DNA from: SB15 sp964639245 | GTDB lineage: Bacteria; Chloroflexota; Anaerolineae; Aggregatilineales; J027 | NCBI GenBank assembly: GCA_964639245.1 | Contig: CAZXCU010000008.1 | Coordinates: forward strand, 62,001 to 126,000 | Length of the DNA: 64,000 nucleotides | Direction of reading: 5' to 3' | Shown here: positions 8,503 through 16,937 of the stretch, piece by piece | Position numbering within the stretch: position 1 is the first letter of the stretch | Layout: each line of letters starts with the position of its first letter | Position numbers and translations under genes: made by a program | Notes under the pieces: model-generated | What the model was told of the DNA's origin: nothing | Seen by the model: only the letters and a program-made list of their open reading frames with translations | The model's database searches: none

Positions 8503-9999
8503 CTATGTATGACCCACATTCATCATGTGGAGTAGGTTATGCTCCGTAATTTGTTCGCCGACCAGTTCACCCGCCGTTTGCCCACGATACAGGACGATAA
8601 TACGGTCACACAGGCCAACCAGTTCGGGCAGTTCGGTTGAACTGAATAGGACGATTCGCCCTTCCGCCGCTAATTGACGGATAAGGCCGTAAATTTCACG
8701 TTTTGCGCCTACATCTACGCCGCGTGTGGGATCGTCCAATAAAACGAGCATGGGCGCAGATTCGAGCCATTTGCCCACGACCACCTTTTGTTGGTTGCCC
8801 CCCGAAAGCTGATTGGCTAATGTTTGCGGTGAACGGGCTTTAATCCGCAAATGTTGAATTTGAACGGCTGCGCGTTCGGTTAAATGTTTCCAGAGTAGGT
8901 AAGGGCGACTCCGCCGTAGCGTCCCCACCGTGACATGGGCTAAATTTGTCACCAAGTTTTTCTCTAGCATCAAGCCATTGCGTTTGCGGTCTGCTGGAAC
9001 AAGGCAAATCTGACGGTTTGCGGCTTGATAGGGACTCTTGGGCAGTCCTTTTCCATCTGGCAAAATGGCTTTATCCGCCACAGCGCGGGAAGTTCCAAAT
9101 AATGTACCTAAGAGCGTCGAAACACCTGCGCCTTCTAAGCCTGCCAAACCGATAATTTCCCCTGAATTGGCTTGCAAGGAGATATTTTTGAGGCTTGGCG
9201 ATTGCAAATTTTCGATGAGGAGTTGGTGGCGCGGTGCATCGGTTTTAAGCGCTTGGCGTGGAGGGAAAAGTTCGGTTTGGTGTCCGCCAATCATGCCCTC
9301 AATGACTTCGGGCAAACTGAGGTCTGCTCGCGCTTTGGTGAAGACATCGCGCCCATTGCGTGCGACGGTAACCGTATCGGCGATGGCAAAAACTTCCTCC
9401 AACCGGTGCGAGATGTACAACAGGGTAACGCCGCGTTCGCGTAAACCGCGTAATACGGTAAATAGGCGTTCGGTTTCGGCTTCGTTGAGGGCGGAGTTCG
9501 GCTCATCCAGAATCAGCAAACGCGGATTTTCGAGCATCACGCGGCATAATTCGACCAATTGCTGTTCACCAATCGAAAGGCTGCCAGCAGGCGCAAAAAT
9601 ATCCACCTTTAAACCAAGTTGCGCTAACATGTCGCGGCTGCGGGTTGCCATCAACTTTGAGGAGACCATGCCAAAGCGGGTTGGTTCGCGGTTGGGAAAT
9701 AAATTGGCAAGCACCGAACGCTGGGGAAAAATAGTTAATTCCTGAAAGAACATGGCAATCCCTAATGATTTGGCAGCCTGTGGGGAATAATTCTGGATAG
9801 GTTTGCCATCAAACTGGACTTTGCCGCTGTCGGGGGTGACTGCGCCCGCCAAGACTTTCATCAAGGTGGATTTGCCCGCGCCATTTTCGCCCACCACTGC
9901 ATGAATCGTGCCATGCGCCACCGTTAAATTCATGTGGTCTAGGGCAACGACTCCACCATAGCGTTTATAGAGGTTATCGACAACGACGAGTGGCTGCAT
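8503..9999 (-). CDS. Sugar ABC transporter ATP-binding protein (RbsA/XylG-like, two NBDs)
   Basis: The 498-residue protein has two nucleotide-binding domains. NBD1 has Walker A 'GENGAGKST' near residue 37, signature 'LSIGEQQ' and Walker B 'LLILDEPNSAL'. NBD2 has the degenerate P-loop usual for this family ('GLEGAGVST'), signature 'LSGGNQQKVVVG' and Walker B 'LVLLDDPTRGVD', where the catalytic Glu is Asp. It would energise the permease at 6262-7284. The ATG at 9999 follows AGGA. A hairpin lies between this gene and the upstream binding-protein gene. Confidence 0.95.
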   Translation of the reverse strand: MQPLVVVDNLYKRYGGVVALDHMNLTVAHGTIHAVVGENGAGKSTLMKVLAGAVTPDSGKVQFDGKPIQNYSPQAAKSLGIAMFFQELTIFPQRSVLANLFPNREPTRFGMVSSKLMATRSRDMLAQLGLKVDIFAPAGSLSIGEQQLVELCRVMLENPRLLILDEPNSALNEAETERLFTVLRGLRERGVTLLYISHRLEEVFAIADTVTVARNGRDVFTKARADLSLPEVIEGMIGGHQTELFPPRQALKTDAPRHQLLIENLQSPSLKNISLQANSGEIIGLAGLEGAGVSTLLGTLFGTSRAVADKAILPDGKGLPKSPYQAANRQICLVPADRKRNGLMLEKNLVTNLAHVTVGTLRRSRPYLLWKHLTERAAVQIQHLRIKARSPQTLANQLSGGNQQKVVVGKWLESAPMLVLLDDPTRGVDVGAKREIYGLIRQLAAEGRIVLFSSTELPELVGLCDRIIVLYRGQTAGELVGEQITEHNLLHMMNVGHT

Positions 10000-10061
10000 G
10001 AAAGTTCCTGTTCATTCCGATAACGGGGGAAAGGGCGGGTCACGCAACCCCACCCTAAGCC

Positions 10062-10079
10062 TCCCCAACGTATTGGGGA
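10062..10079. terminator. Hairpin between binding-protein and ATPase genes
   Basis: TCCCCAA (10062-10068) and TTGGGGA (10073-10079) form a 7-bp stem with loop CGTA in the 120-bp gap between the SBP gene and the ATPase gene. No T-run follows on the minus strand, so it may stabilise the SBP message or attenuate readthrough rather than terminate fully. The same stem recurs at 37286-37303. Confidence 0.45.
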
Positions 10080-10119
10080 AGGAATCAAAGGGAGGGGGAG
10101 CGTGCGCCCTTACTTATGC

Positions 10120-11214
10120 TTATTCTTCCTCTAGCAAGGCGCTTTCATTTTCGATAGGTTCGAGCATGTCTGCCCATGCCCCATCAATCACAGAATCAAT
10201 CCACGGTTGGTAGTATTCGTGGGTGGCTTCCGCGTCTGCTGAAAGTTCAATCAGTTCATCAAAGGTCAGTTCCGGCAAACCAAAACCCATATCCACCGAT
10301 TCGCCTGTCACAACTTGGCTGCCAGAATCGGCAAAACTGAGTTCAAGTTCCGTGTCATTGCGGAGGCTTTCGACCAACATCAGGACAGGCAAATAGCCTT
10401 GCACAAATGGGCTTTGACCTAATGAAACAAACGCATGACCATCTTTAATCGCGTTCAAATTATCTTCTGTGAGGTCATAACCGCCTGCAATGAAGGTGTC
10501 GCCAAATTCCTCATTGAGCTGGCCTAAGCTGGCAATATCCGGCGCACACAGCCCAATCATGGCTTTGGTGTCAGGATTTGCTGCGTAGAGTTGTTCCCAT
10601 TGGGCGTAATTTTCAACCGCATCCACTTTGACATCAAACGGGCCTAATACTTCGACATCCGGGGCAAGTTCTTCTAAAGCCGTGATCACGCCTGTATTCC
10701 GATTTTCTAATACAGGGAAACCGGGGAAGCAAATCCCCACGACAACCGTACCTTCGGCTGCTTCACCGCCCATTGCTTCGACAATCGTACTGCCGAGCAA
10801 ATAGCCACTTTGCGTTGAACGTTCGCCTACATAGGGCGCATTGACGCTGGTACTGAGCAAATTAAATTGCACAATCGGCGTGCCATCTTCGATAATTTCA
10901 TTGAGCGCATTCGCCATTGATTCGCCGGGGACAGAGGTTGCGATTCCATCTACACCTGAAGCGACCAAATCTTGAACTAAACCTAATTGCTCATCGGGAT
11001 TGCCACCTTCAACCCCGCCTTCAACCAATTCCACGCCCAAATCTTCGGCGGCGGCGCGTGCCCCTTCAAAAATTTGTTCAATGAACGGGTTGCCGAGCGA
11101 ATGGCTCACGAAACCAATCTTGAGGGATTCTTCGTCTTGCGCGGTAGTCATTTGTACGCTGCTCAACACGAGTGCAGCCAATAAGAGAAGTGAAGCGAGT
11201 TTTCTAAAACGCAT
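10120..11214 (-). CDS. Sugar ABC transporter substrate-binding protein (ribose/autoinducer-2 type)
   Basis: This 364-residue secreted periplasmic-binding-protein type I family protein has an N-terminal Sec signal (about residues 1-25: MRFRK, then a hydrophobic run ending 'TTAQ') without a lipobox Cys. The mature part begins 'KIGFVSHSLGNPF', the first strand of the family. The ATG at 11214 is chosen because a perfect AGGAGG stands 9 bases upstream; upstream in-frame codons lack this. It heads a minus-strand operon with ATPase, mutarotase, SDR and permease. Its promoter region is shared with the divergent CoA-ligase cassette. Confidence 0.94.
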   Translation of the reverse strand: MRFRKLASLLLLAALVLSSVQMTTAQDEESLKIGFVSHSLGNPFIEQIFEGARAAAEDLGVELVEGGVEGGNPDEQLGLVQDLVASGVDGIATSVPGESMANALNEIIEDGTPIVQFNLLSTSVNAPYVGERSTQSGYLLGSTIVEAMGGEAAEGTVVVGICFPGFPVLENRNTGVITALEELAPDVEVLGPFDVKVDAVENYAQWEQLYAANPDTKAMIGLCAPDIASLGQLNEEFGDTFIAGGYDLTEDNLNAIKDGHAFVSLGQSPFVQGYLPVLMLVESLRNDTELELSFADSGSQVVTGESVDMGFGLPELTFDELIELSADAEATHEYYQPWIDSVIDGAWADMLEPIENESALLEEE

Positions 11215-11343
11215 TGTAAAAAGCCTCCTATTAATATTTTGTATGCCTTGATTGCCGGTTGAAAAAAGAGAATTTATTACTGTGTATTGACCCCACAATC
11301 GGGCAGGATAAAAGTCTCATCCTTAGAACTAGCAATCAAGTTT

Positions 11344-11420
11344 TTGTATATAATTTCTGATTGTATATATTATACTACCGTTTTTGAAATATTTGTCAAA
11401 TTTAGGTGAATTATATATAA
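11344..11420. promoter_or_regulatory. Divergent control region with repeated candidate GntR operators
   Basis: TTGTATATAAT (11344-11354), TTGTATATATTATAC (11361-11375) and the palindrome TTATATATAA (11411-11420) lie between the divergent SBP and CoA-ligase genes. TTATATATAA covers the -10 of the plus-strand promoter. The same words occur at 5509-5538 next to the GntR gene. A minus-strand promoter with TTGACA (11399-11394) and TATAAT (11374-11369), spaced by 19 bp, is possible for the transporter operon. Confidence 0.45.
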
Positions 11421-11421
11421 T
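11393..11421 (+). promoter_or_regulatory. Sigma70-type promoter of the CoA-ligase/ferredoxin/fumarase-like cassette
   Basis: A -35 box TTGTCA (11393-11398) and a -10 box TATAAT (11416-11421) are separated by exactly 17 bp. The start codon at 11447 is about 25 bp downstream, with AGGA between. The -10 overlaps the candidate operator TTATATATAA, consistent with repression by steric block. Confidence 0.6.
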
Positions 11422-11446
11422 CGCAAATATTATATAGGAATGTTAT

Positions 11447-12604
11447 ATGATTATATTGGAGCATGAAGCCAAAGCACTGCTCCGCGCTCAAGGATTACCC
11501 ATACCAGACGGGAGAATCGCGGAGACTCAGGCAGAGGCCATTTCTATTGTAGAAAAATTAGCCAAGCCTGCCGTGCTAAAAGCCCAAATCCCCATCGGCG
11601 GGCGGATGAAAGCGGGCGGAATCCATTTTGTAGAAACCTATGATGAAACAAGCCATTTTGCCCAACAATTATTGGATAACCCTGTACGTGGTTTTGCCGT
11701 AGAGCAGATTTTGGTGGAAGAAAAACTCACCATCCAAAGCGAAATTTACCTTGCCATTAGCTATGATGAAGCGGCGCGGCGGGCTGTGATTTTGGGTGGA
11801 CTGACGGGGGGAATTGATATTGAGGACAACGCGGCGGTGTCTCGCTTTGAACTGCTGTTGCTCAACGAATTTTCAGACTATATGGGACGTACTATCGCGG
11901 CAGAAATGGGTTTGGTGGGGCAGGCAGTCGTCAAACTGGGGAACATCATCAATCAATTGGTGCGTTGTTTTCTATCATGGGATGCGCTGCTGCTGGAATG
12001 TAATCCTGTCATTTTGGATTCAGCAGGTCAATGGTGGATTGCAGATGTGCATTTAGAGCTTGATGACGATGCGCTATTTCGGCAAACCGCGCTGGTTGTG
12101 CCGCACAGCCAAAAAATCGCCAACCAGCGCTCCGAATTTGAACAACGGGCGCTAGAGATTGATCATGCCGACCATCGTGGCGTTGCTGGACGATTAATTC
12201 CGTTTGGTGGCACGCTAGGGCTGTTGATTGGCGGGGGCGGGGCAAGCCTAACCGCAATGGACGCGATTTTAGAGGCCGGTTTGCAACCTGCCAATTATTG
12301 CGAAATTGGCGGAAATCCAAGTGTATGGAAAATTAAAGAATTAACCAAGCTGATTTTGGCCCAGCCGCATGTCCAAAATCTGGCGGTGATTATGAACGTC
12401 GTCAGTAACACACGGGTAGATTTGGTGGCGCGGGGAGTCATCAAAGGCATTTTAGAATTGGGGCGCACGCCATCTGAGGTGATTGTGGCCTTTCGGATTC
12501 CCGGTTCGTGGGAGGACGAAGGCCGCTTGATCTTAGAACATTACCAGATTCCGATGTTTGATCGCCATACGACGATTGACCAAGTGGTACAGGCTATCTC
12601 ATGA
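11447..12604 (+). CDS. SucC-like ATP-grasp acid-CoA ligase, beta subunit
   Basis: The 385-residue protein resembles succinyl-CoA synthetase beta. It has an N-terminal ATP-grasp domain ('MIILEHEAKALLRAQG', 'VLKAQIPIGGRMKAGG') and a C-terminal CoA-ligase domain. The Mg-ATP region 'LLECNPVIL' corresponds to the family's ExNPL motif. The later loop 'FGGTLGLLIGGGGAS' differs from the Gly-Asn-Gly loop of true SucC, so the acid is probably not succinate. The next gene overlaps by 4 bp and encodes the alpha subunit. The pair would interconvert an acid, ATP and CoA with an acyl-CoA. Malate-CoA ligase (MtkAB) is a related precedent. Confidence 0.85.
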   Translation: MIILEHEAKALLRAQGLPIPDGRIAETQAEAISIVEKLAKPAVLKAQIPIGGRMKAGGIHFVETYDETSHFAQQLLDNPVRGFAVEQILVEEKLTIQSEIYLAISYDEAARRAVILGGLTGGIDIEDNAAVSRFELLLLNEFSDYMGRTIAAEMGLVGQAVVKLGNIINQLVRCFLSWDALLLECNPVILDSAGQWWIADVHLELDDDALFRQTALVVPHSQKIANQRSEFEQRALEIDHADHRGVAGRLIPFGGTLGLLIGGGGASLTAMDAILEAGLQPANYCEIGGNPSVWKIKELTKLILAQPHVQNLAVIMNVVSNTRVDLVARGVIKGILELGRTPSEVIVAFRIPGSWEDEGRLILEHYQIPMFDRHTTIDQVVQAIS

Positions 12605-13503
12605 CGATTCTAGCCAACCGAGGGACACAGATTCTGGTGCAGGGGATTACCGGAAGGGAAGCGGCAACCTTTACGAAAGAATCGCTGGATTATGGCGCGA
12701 ACATTGTGGCAGGCGTGACACCCGGTAAAGGCGGGCAAACTTTACACGGTGTACCTGTTTATGATACTGTCGCACAAGCTGTCACTGCTCATGCTTGTGA
12801 CGCTGCCGTCATTTCTACACCAGCGCGATTTGTGCGGGATGCTGCGCTTGAAACCTTGGCAAAGGCAATTCCCCTGCTGGTGATTTTGACGGAACGGATT
12901 CCGCGCCGTGATATTGTGGTGGTCTTGGAAAAAGCAGCCCAAGTGGGAACGCGGGTCATTGGCCCCAATAGTTTAGGCATCATTTCGCCGGGGCAGACTC
13001 GCGTGGGGATGGCGGGAGGTTCTGCGGAATCCGTTCGCCGCGCCTATAGAGAGGGAACCGTTGGGATCGTTTCGCGGAGCGGCGGAATGATGACTGAAAT
13101 TGCGAATATGCTGACATTGGCGGGGGTCGGGCAAAGTACCTGTGTGAGTATTGGGGGCGACCCGATTGTTGGCTCAACCGTCTTAGATTTACTGCCGCTT
13201 TACGAAAATGACCCCCAGACTCAAGCGCTGGTAATTTACGCAGAACCGGGCGGGAATGTGGAGGAGCGTTTGGCGGATTATTTGCGTCAACACTCCTCCC
13301 GTTTACCAATTATCGCGTTTATTGCGGGGCGGTTCGCGGATAGAATGCAAGGGATTCGTTTTGGTCATGCGGGTTCAATCGTGCAGGGTAAACAGGGCAG
13401 TCCTGCTGCGAAGGCCGATGCCCTGCGCGAAGCGGGTGTTTTGGTTGTGGAGCGATTATCTGAGCTGCCGCAGAGGGTCAAACATGCCATCAATAAAGGA
13501 TAA
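12601..13503 (+). CDS. SucD-like acid-CoA ligase, alpha subunit
   Basis: The 300-residue protein has an N-terminal CoA-binding Rossmann domain ('VQGITGREA', 'GVTPGKGGQ') and a C-terminal ligase domain. The phosphohistidine loop is intact: 'RFGHAGSIVQG' with His256, and 'GIVSRSGGMMTEI' matches the family's phosphate-binding turn. The protein should therefore be catalytically competent with the upstream beta subunit. It is translationally coupled at both ends, with a 4-bp overlap upstream and 2 bp before the ferredoxin gene. The acyl group is unknown. Confidence 0.87.
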   Translation: MTILANRGTQILVQGITGREAATFTKESLDYGANIVAGVTPGKGGQTLHGVPVYDTVAQAVTAHACDAAVISTPARFVRDAALETLAKAIPLLVILTERIPRRDIVVVLEKAAQVGTRVIGPNSLGIISPGQTRVGMAGGSAESVRRAYREGTVGIVSRSGGMMTEIANMLTLAGVGQSTCVSIGGDPIVGSTVLDLLPLYENDPQTQALVIYAEPGGNVEERLADYLRQHSSRLPIIAFIAGRFADRMQGIRFGHAGSIVQGKQGSPAAKADALREAGVLVVERLSELPQRVKHAINKG

Positions 13504-13505
13504 TT

Positions 13506-13739
13506 ATGGGTATTTTTATTCAAATTAGCGTGCAGGCAGACCACTTTACCCCCGAACAAAGCCAGCAGCTTGTTCAACTGTGTCCGGTGGATATTTTTGA
13601 GCTGCGAGAAGGGGAATTGCAGGTCAATCCAAATGAAGAAGATGAATGTACTTTGTGCGGTTTGTGCCTATCTGCTGTGCCACAGGGGGCAATCACGATT
13701 TATAAAACGTATAGTGGCGAAAGGTTGATTTCAGGCTGA
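13506..13739 (+). CDS. Small ferredoxin with one predicted [4Fe-4S] cluster
   Basis: The 77-residue protein contains exactly four Cys: one in 'LCPVDIFEL' near residue 25, and three in 'CTLCGLC' near 45. The fourth Cys of the usual second motif is replaced ('LSAVPQGAI'). The layout resembles FixX-type ferredoxins, where CP plus CxxCxxC hold a single cluster. It lies 2 bp after the SucD-like gene, and its TGA overlaps the next ATG by one base, so it is part of the cassette. It may donate electrons to, or help assemble, the Fe-S dehydratase encoded downstream; that role is inference. Confidence 0.85.
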   Translation: MGIFIQISVQADHFTPEQSQQLVQLCPVDIFELREGELQVNPNEEDECTLCGLCLSAVPQGAITIYKTYSGERLISG

Positions 13740-14299
13740 TGCAGCTAACAGCGCCACTTGAGGATGAGCAAATCAAAAATTTACGGGTTGGGCAGCGTGT
13801 CCTGTTGACGGGTCAACTTTACACGGCGCGGGATGCTGCCCACAAACGCATGGTCGAAACCTTGGGGGCGGGCGGTGAATTGCCGTTTGATTTGCAGGGG
13901 CAAATTATTTACTATGTAGGCCCGTCCCCCACCCGCCCCGGTGAAATTATTGGCGCGGCAGGGCCAACCACTGCTGGACGGGTAGACGACTACACTTTGC
14001 CGCTTTTACAGCGTGGCTTAAAAGGCATGATTGGCAAAGGCCAACGCAGCGCGATTGTTCGAGAAGGCATTGTGACCTACAACGCGGTTTATCTCGTTTG
14101 TGTAGGTGGGGCAGCTGCCCTCCTTGCCGAACGGATTCAAGCGGTGCGCCTTGTTGCTTATGAAGACTTAGGAACAGAGGCGCTTCGTGAATTAACCGTA
14201 GTAGATTTTCCCCTCATGGTCGCCAATGATATTTATGGCGCAGATATGTATGAACAGGGCAAGTTAGCCTATAGGACGTTGCTGAATGAGAATCCTTGA
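13739..14299 (+). CDS. Class I fumarase/L-tartrate dehydratase-type enzyme, C-terminal (beta) subunit
   Basis: This 186-residue protein matches the FumA C-terminal domain/TtdB family. It shows 'TARDAAHKR', 'YYVGPSPTRPGEIIGAAGPT' and 'MIGKGQRS', the last corresponding to the catalytic KGxRS loop. With the alpha subunit it would carry out a reversible Fe-S dependent hydration such as fumarate to malate, or dehydration of tartrate. The gene precedes the alpha gene and overlaps it by 14 bp, the opposite of the ttdA-ttdB order in E. coli. The substrate cannot be fixed from the sequence. Confidence 0.88.
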   Translation: MQLTAPLEDEQIKNLRVGQRVLLTGQLYTARDAAHKRMVETLGAGGELPFDLQGQIIYYVGPSPTRPGEIIGAAGPTTAGRVDDYTLPLLQRGLKGMIGKGQRSAIVREGIVTYNAVYLVCVGGAAALLAERIQAVRLVAYEDLGTEALRELTVVDFPLMVANDIYGADMYEQGKLAYRTLLNENP

Positions 14300-15131
14300 A
14301 GTTTCCCTCGTTCAAACGGCAGTTGCACAGGCTGTCCAGCAAATTAATTTTCATACCCCCGCGCCCGTGATGGTGCAATTACAGGATATTTGGCTAAACG
14401 AACCTTCCCCCAACGGACGACTCGCCATGCAGGATATTCTGGATAATCGGAGGATTGCCTCTGAACGGACGATGCCGATGTGCCAAGATACAGGCATGGC
14501 AGTTATTTTTGTTGAGCTAGGCCAAGAAGTCCGACTCGTTGGTGGCGATTTACGAACCGCAATCACGGATGGGGTGCGGCAAGGCTACCAAGATGGCTAC
14601 TTGCGAAAATCGGTGGTTGGCGAACCGCTCTTTGAACGCAAGAACACCACGGATAACACCCCGCCTGTGATTCATTTTGACATTGTGGCAGGGGACACCT
14701 TCGCGTTGACCATCGCGGCGAAGGGTTTTGGCGCGGAAAACATGAGTTGGGCGCGGGTTCTAACCCCTGCCGAAGGGATAGTGGGCTTAAAAAAGGAAGT
14801 CTTGCGGTGTGTCGAAGCGGCGGGGTCAAATGCGTGTCCACCCATTACGGTAGGAATCGGGGTGGGTGGGACGCTGGAAATGGCAGCCATTCTTGCCAAA
14901 AAATCCCTGATGCGGGAGGTAGGCGAACGTCACCCCGATTCGCGGTATGCGGCGCTGGAACGCGAACTTTTGGAGCTGATTAATGCAACCGGAATTGGGC
15001 CGCAGGGTTGGGGTGGAGTCCATACAGCCGCCGATGTCCGTATTGAATATTACCCCACGCATATTGCTGGCATCCCGCTAGCGATTAATTTAGATTGTCA
15101 TTTGCAGCGCCACACACGAATCGAACTTTAA
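14286..15131 (+). CDS. Class I fumarase/L-tartrate dehydratase-type enzyme, N-terminal (alpha) subunit
   Basis: The 281-residue protein carries the three expected [4Fe-4S] ligands: Cys in 'MCQDTGMA', in 'NACPPITVGIG' and in 'NLDCHLQRH'. 'AAKGFGAENMS' is another family signature. It should pair with the beta subunit just upstream. The stop codon overlaps the stop of the convergent mutarotase gene, so two operons meet with no spacer. Presence with SucCD-like ligase and ferredoxin in one coupled operon suggests that the hydrated product or its acid precursor is CoA-activated. Confidence 0.9.
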   Translation: MRILEVSLVQTAVAQAVQQINFHTPAPVMVQLQDIWLNEPSPNGRLAMQDILDNRRIASERTMPMCQDTGMAVIFVELGQEVRLVGGDLRTAITDGVRQGYQDGYLRKSVVGEPLFERKNTTDNTPPVIHFDIVAGDTFALTIAAKGFGAENMSWARVLTPAEGIVGLKKEVLRCVEAAGSNACPPITVGIGVGGTLEMAAILAKKSLMREVGERHPDSRYAALERELLELINATGIGPQGWGGVHTAADVRIEYYPTHIAGIPLAINLDCHLQRHTRIEL

Positions 15132-15448
15132 TCCGTATGAAAAACTTCCTCTAGGGTCATCATGTTTTCGTCGGGGCGGCCTGAGATAGACTCAAAATAG
15201 GGCGACATGAATTCTTGCCATTTGAGATTAATGTCCTCTTTTGCCATGCCCTCCAACGAAGCATCAAAACTTTCGGCGGCTTCAAAATAGCCGAACAGCA
15301 AGCCATCGTCACGCATGAATAAGCTGTAATTGTGCCAGCCTGTGCGACGGAGCGCCGCTAACATTTCAGGCCAGACAGCTTCATGATGCTTTTTGTATTC
15401 CTCGATTTTGTCCGGTTTGACTTTGAGAATAAACCCAACACGTTTCAT
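15128..15448 (-). CDS. L-rhamnose mutarotase family protein (second copy)
   Basis: The 106-residue protein has the RhaM-type pattern 'GFILKVKPDKIEEYKKHHEAVWPEM', 'HNYSLFMRDDGLLFGYFEA' and a C-terminal 'LEEVFHTD'. It is more canonical than the copy at 8112-8438. It is the last gene of the minus-strand transporter operon, 3 bp after an isomerase-like gene, which fits anomer conversion before isomerisation. The stop overlaps the convergent fumarase-like gene. Confidence 0.9.
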   Translation of the reverse strand: MKRVGFILKVKPDKIEEYKKHHEAVWPEMLAALRRTGWHNYSLFMRDDGLLFGYFEAAESFDASLEGMAKEDINLKWQEFMSPYFESISGRPDENMMTLEEVFHTD

Positions 15449-15451
15449 GCT

Positions 15452-16900
15452 TTAGCGCTCCATCACAACTAATGGTAAGTCCAACAAACGAGCTAATTTT
15501 TTGATTTTTTCGACTTGATGCCCCACCCCCAACGCACAGTGATGGGTTGGGCCTTGCTCCGCCCAGCGATTCATAAATTCGGCGGGGTCAAACTTGAACT
15601 TGAGGCGCGAGTTGGTATTGCCGATCTGCAAGGTTGCGCCCGGCAGCGATTCGCCTTCGGCGGCGAGCATTTTTAAGCGCCCGTCGGCGGTTTGAGTCAT
15701 GCCCAAAATGCTAATCGCGCCTGTTTTGACTTTAAACTCAACCGATAGACCATACCCGCGCTTGCCATGATACAACCCTAACCCCCGTAAAACGGGTTTG
15801 CCCTCCGCAATGGCAATATGGCCGGGTCCGTCATGCCCCATCAAAATAAAATCTTCATTGAAGTCCATCGCGTAAAATTCGGTGTATGACCCGCCCGCCC
15901 CCAACCGATCCATCATCAGCATCGCAACGCAGGTTTTCAAATCGCCTTCCCCCGATGCCGGGATGCCGCGTGCGGTGAGGAGCGAATTGCCCACAATCAG
16001 ACTCGCGCCCAATTCCTCATTTTCGTTGGCATCCAAACCGCGATAGTAGTAGGTGAGGCCGTTGAGGTTGAAATCGGCGACGAGGCGGTCTAAACCACAG
16101 GCAACCCGGGCAGACCAGTGTAAGGCCTCCGGGGTGACATCCTGTGAGATTTTGTCTTTGCCCCTGCCAACGACTTCAAAAATGCTGTGAATTTCTTCGA
16201 TTTTCTTGGTTATTTCGCTGTCGCTAACCGCTTTAACACGCTGATGCAGGTCGTCCATTTCCAGCACTTCAATATGTGCGCCGAGTTGGGCATGGTGCAT
16301 CGTAAAATCGGAATACATATCTAACATACCGGGGTAGGTATGCCCCAAAAATCCAATCCGACTGTAATTGATTTCGCGCATGACATTCGCAGCTTGAATC
16401 CACTCGCCAATTTGTTGCCATGCCCGTTCATAATATTGGTTGGCGTGGCCTTCGGCGGAATGCAGCAACCCCGAAACGACATTAAATTGAATCCGACTGC
16501 GGGCAAAGGCATTGGAAATTTCGGGTACACAGCAAGCACAGCAGTTGGCAAGCCATTCGCCTGTATCGGTGTCAGGATAGTCCAGCGCGGCGGAGGGTTG
16601 TAAATTGAGGATCACCACAGGTGCTTTGCGGCGTTGAACGGCGGGCAGCACTTGAGAGGAAGTCGCGTAGGTTCCCACATAACAAAAAATCAAATCTACA
16701 TTTTGGGCGGCGAAAAGTTCGCCTGCGGCCTGTGCTGCTGGTGCAGTATCCACCAAGCCTGCCGAAACAATTTCCGCGCCCATCGTCCGCATGTGGGATT
16801 CTACGTCGCGCTGATAGCCTTCCAAACGTTCTTTTAGCCCGTCAAATTGAGGCCAATAGGCTGCTAAACCAATGCCAAACACACCAATTTTTGCTTTCAT
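15452..16900 (-). CDS. L-arabinose/L-fucose isomerase-like protein
   Basis: The protein has about 482 residues when started at the ATG at 16900, which has AAAGGA 8-10 bases upstream; a TTG at 16906 is less likely. It resembles the AraA/FucI superfamily, with an N-terminal 'KIGVFGIGLAAYWPQF', the mid-region 'VLPAVQRRKAPVVILNLQPS', and a C-terminal 'GHDGPGHIAIAEGKPV' and 'GPTHHCALGVGHQV', whose His and acidic residues are likely metal ligands. It would convert an aldose to a ketose in the cytosol. With a rhamnose-type mutarotase next to it, the substrate is probably an L-sugar, but this is inferred. Confidence 0.8.
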   Translation of the reverse strand: MKAKIGVFGIGLAAYWPQFDGLKERLEGYQRDVESHMRTMGAEIVSAGLVDTAPAAQAAGELFAAQNVDLIFCYVGTYATSSQVLPAVQRRKAPVVILNLQPSAALDYPDTDTGEWLANCCACCVPEISNAFARSRIQFNVVSGLLHSAEGHANQYYERAWQQIGEWIQAANVMREINYSRIGFLGHTYPGMLDMYSDFTMHHAQLGAHIEVLEMDDLHQRVKAVSDSEITKKIEEIHSIFEVVGRGKDKISQDVTPEALHWSARVACGLDRLVADFNLNGLTYYYRGLDANENEELGASLIVGNSLLTARGIPASGEGDLKTCVAMLMMDRLGAGGSYTEFYAMDFNEDFILMGHDGPGHIAIAEGKPVLRGLGLYHGKRGYGLSVEFKVKTGAISILGMTQTADGRLKMLAAEGESLPGATLQIGNTNSRLKFKFDPAEFMNRWAEQGPTHHCALGVGHQVEKIKKLARLLDLPLVVMER

Positions 16901-16937
16901 ATCCAATTCCTTTTTAATTAAACATTAGGGTAGGAAT

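Noticed and set aside
9038..9745. Long antisense frame opposite the ABC ATPase gene
   Set aside because: It mirrors a strongly conserved ATPase on the other strand and its translation is low-complexity basic text without family motifs.
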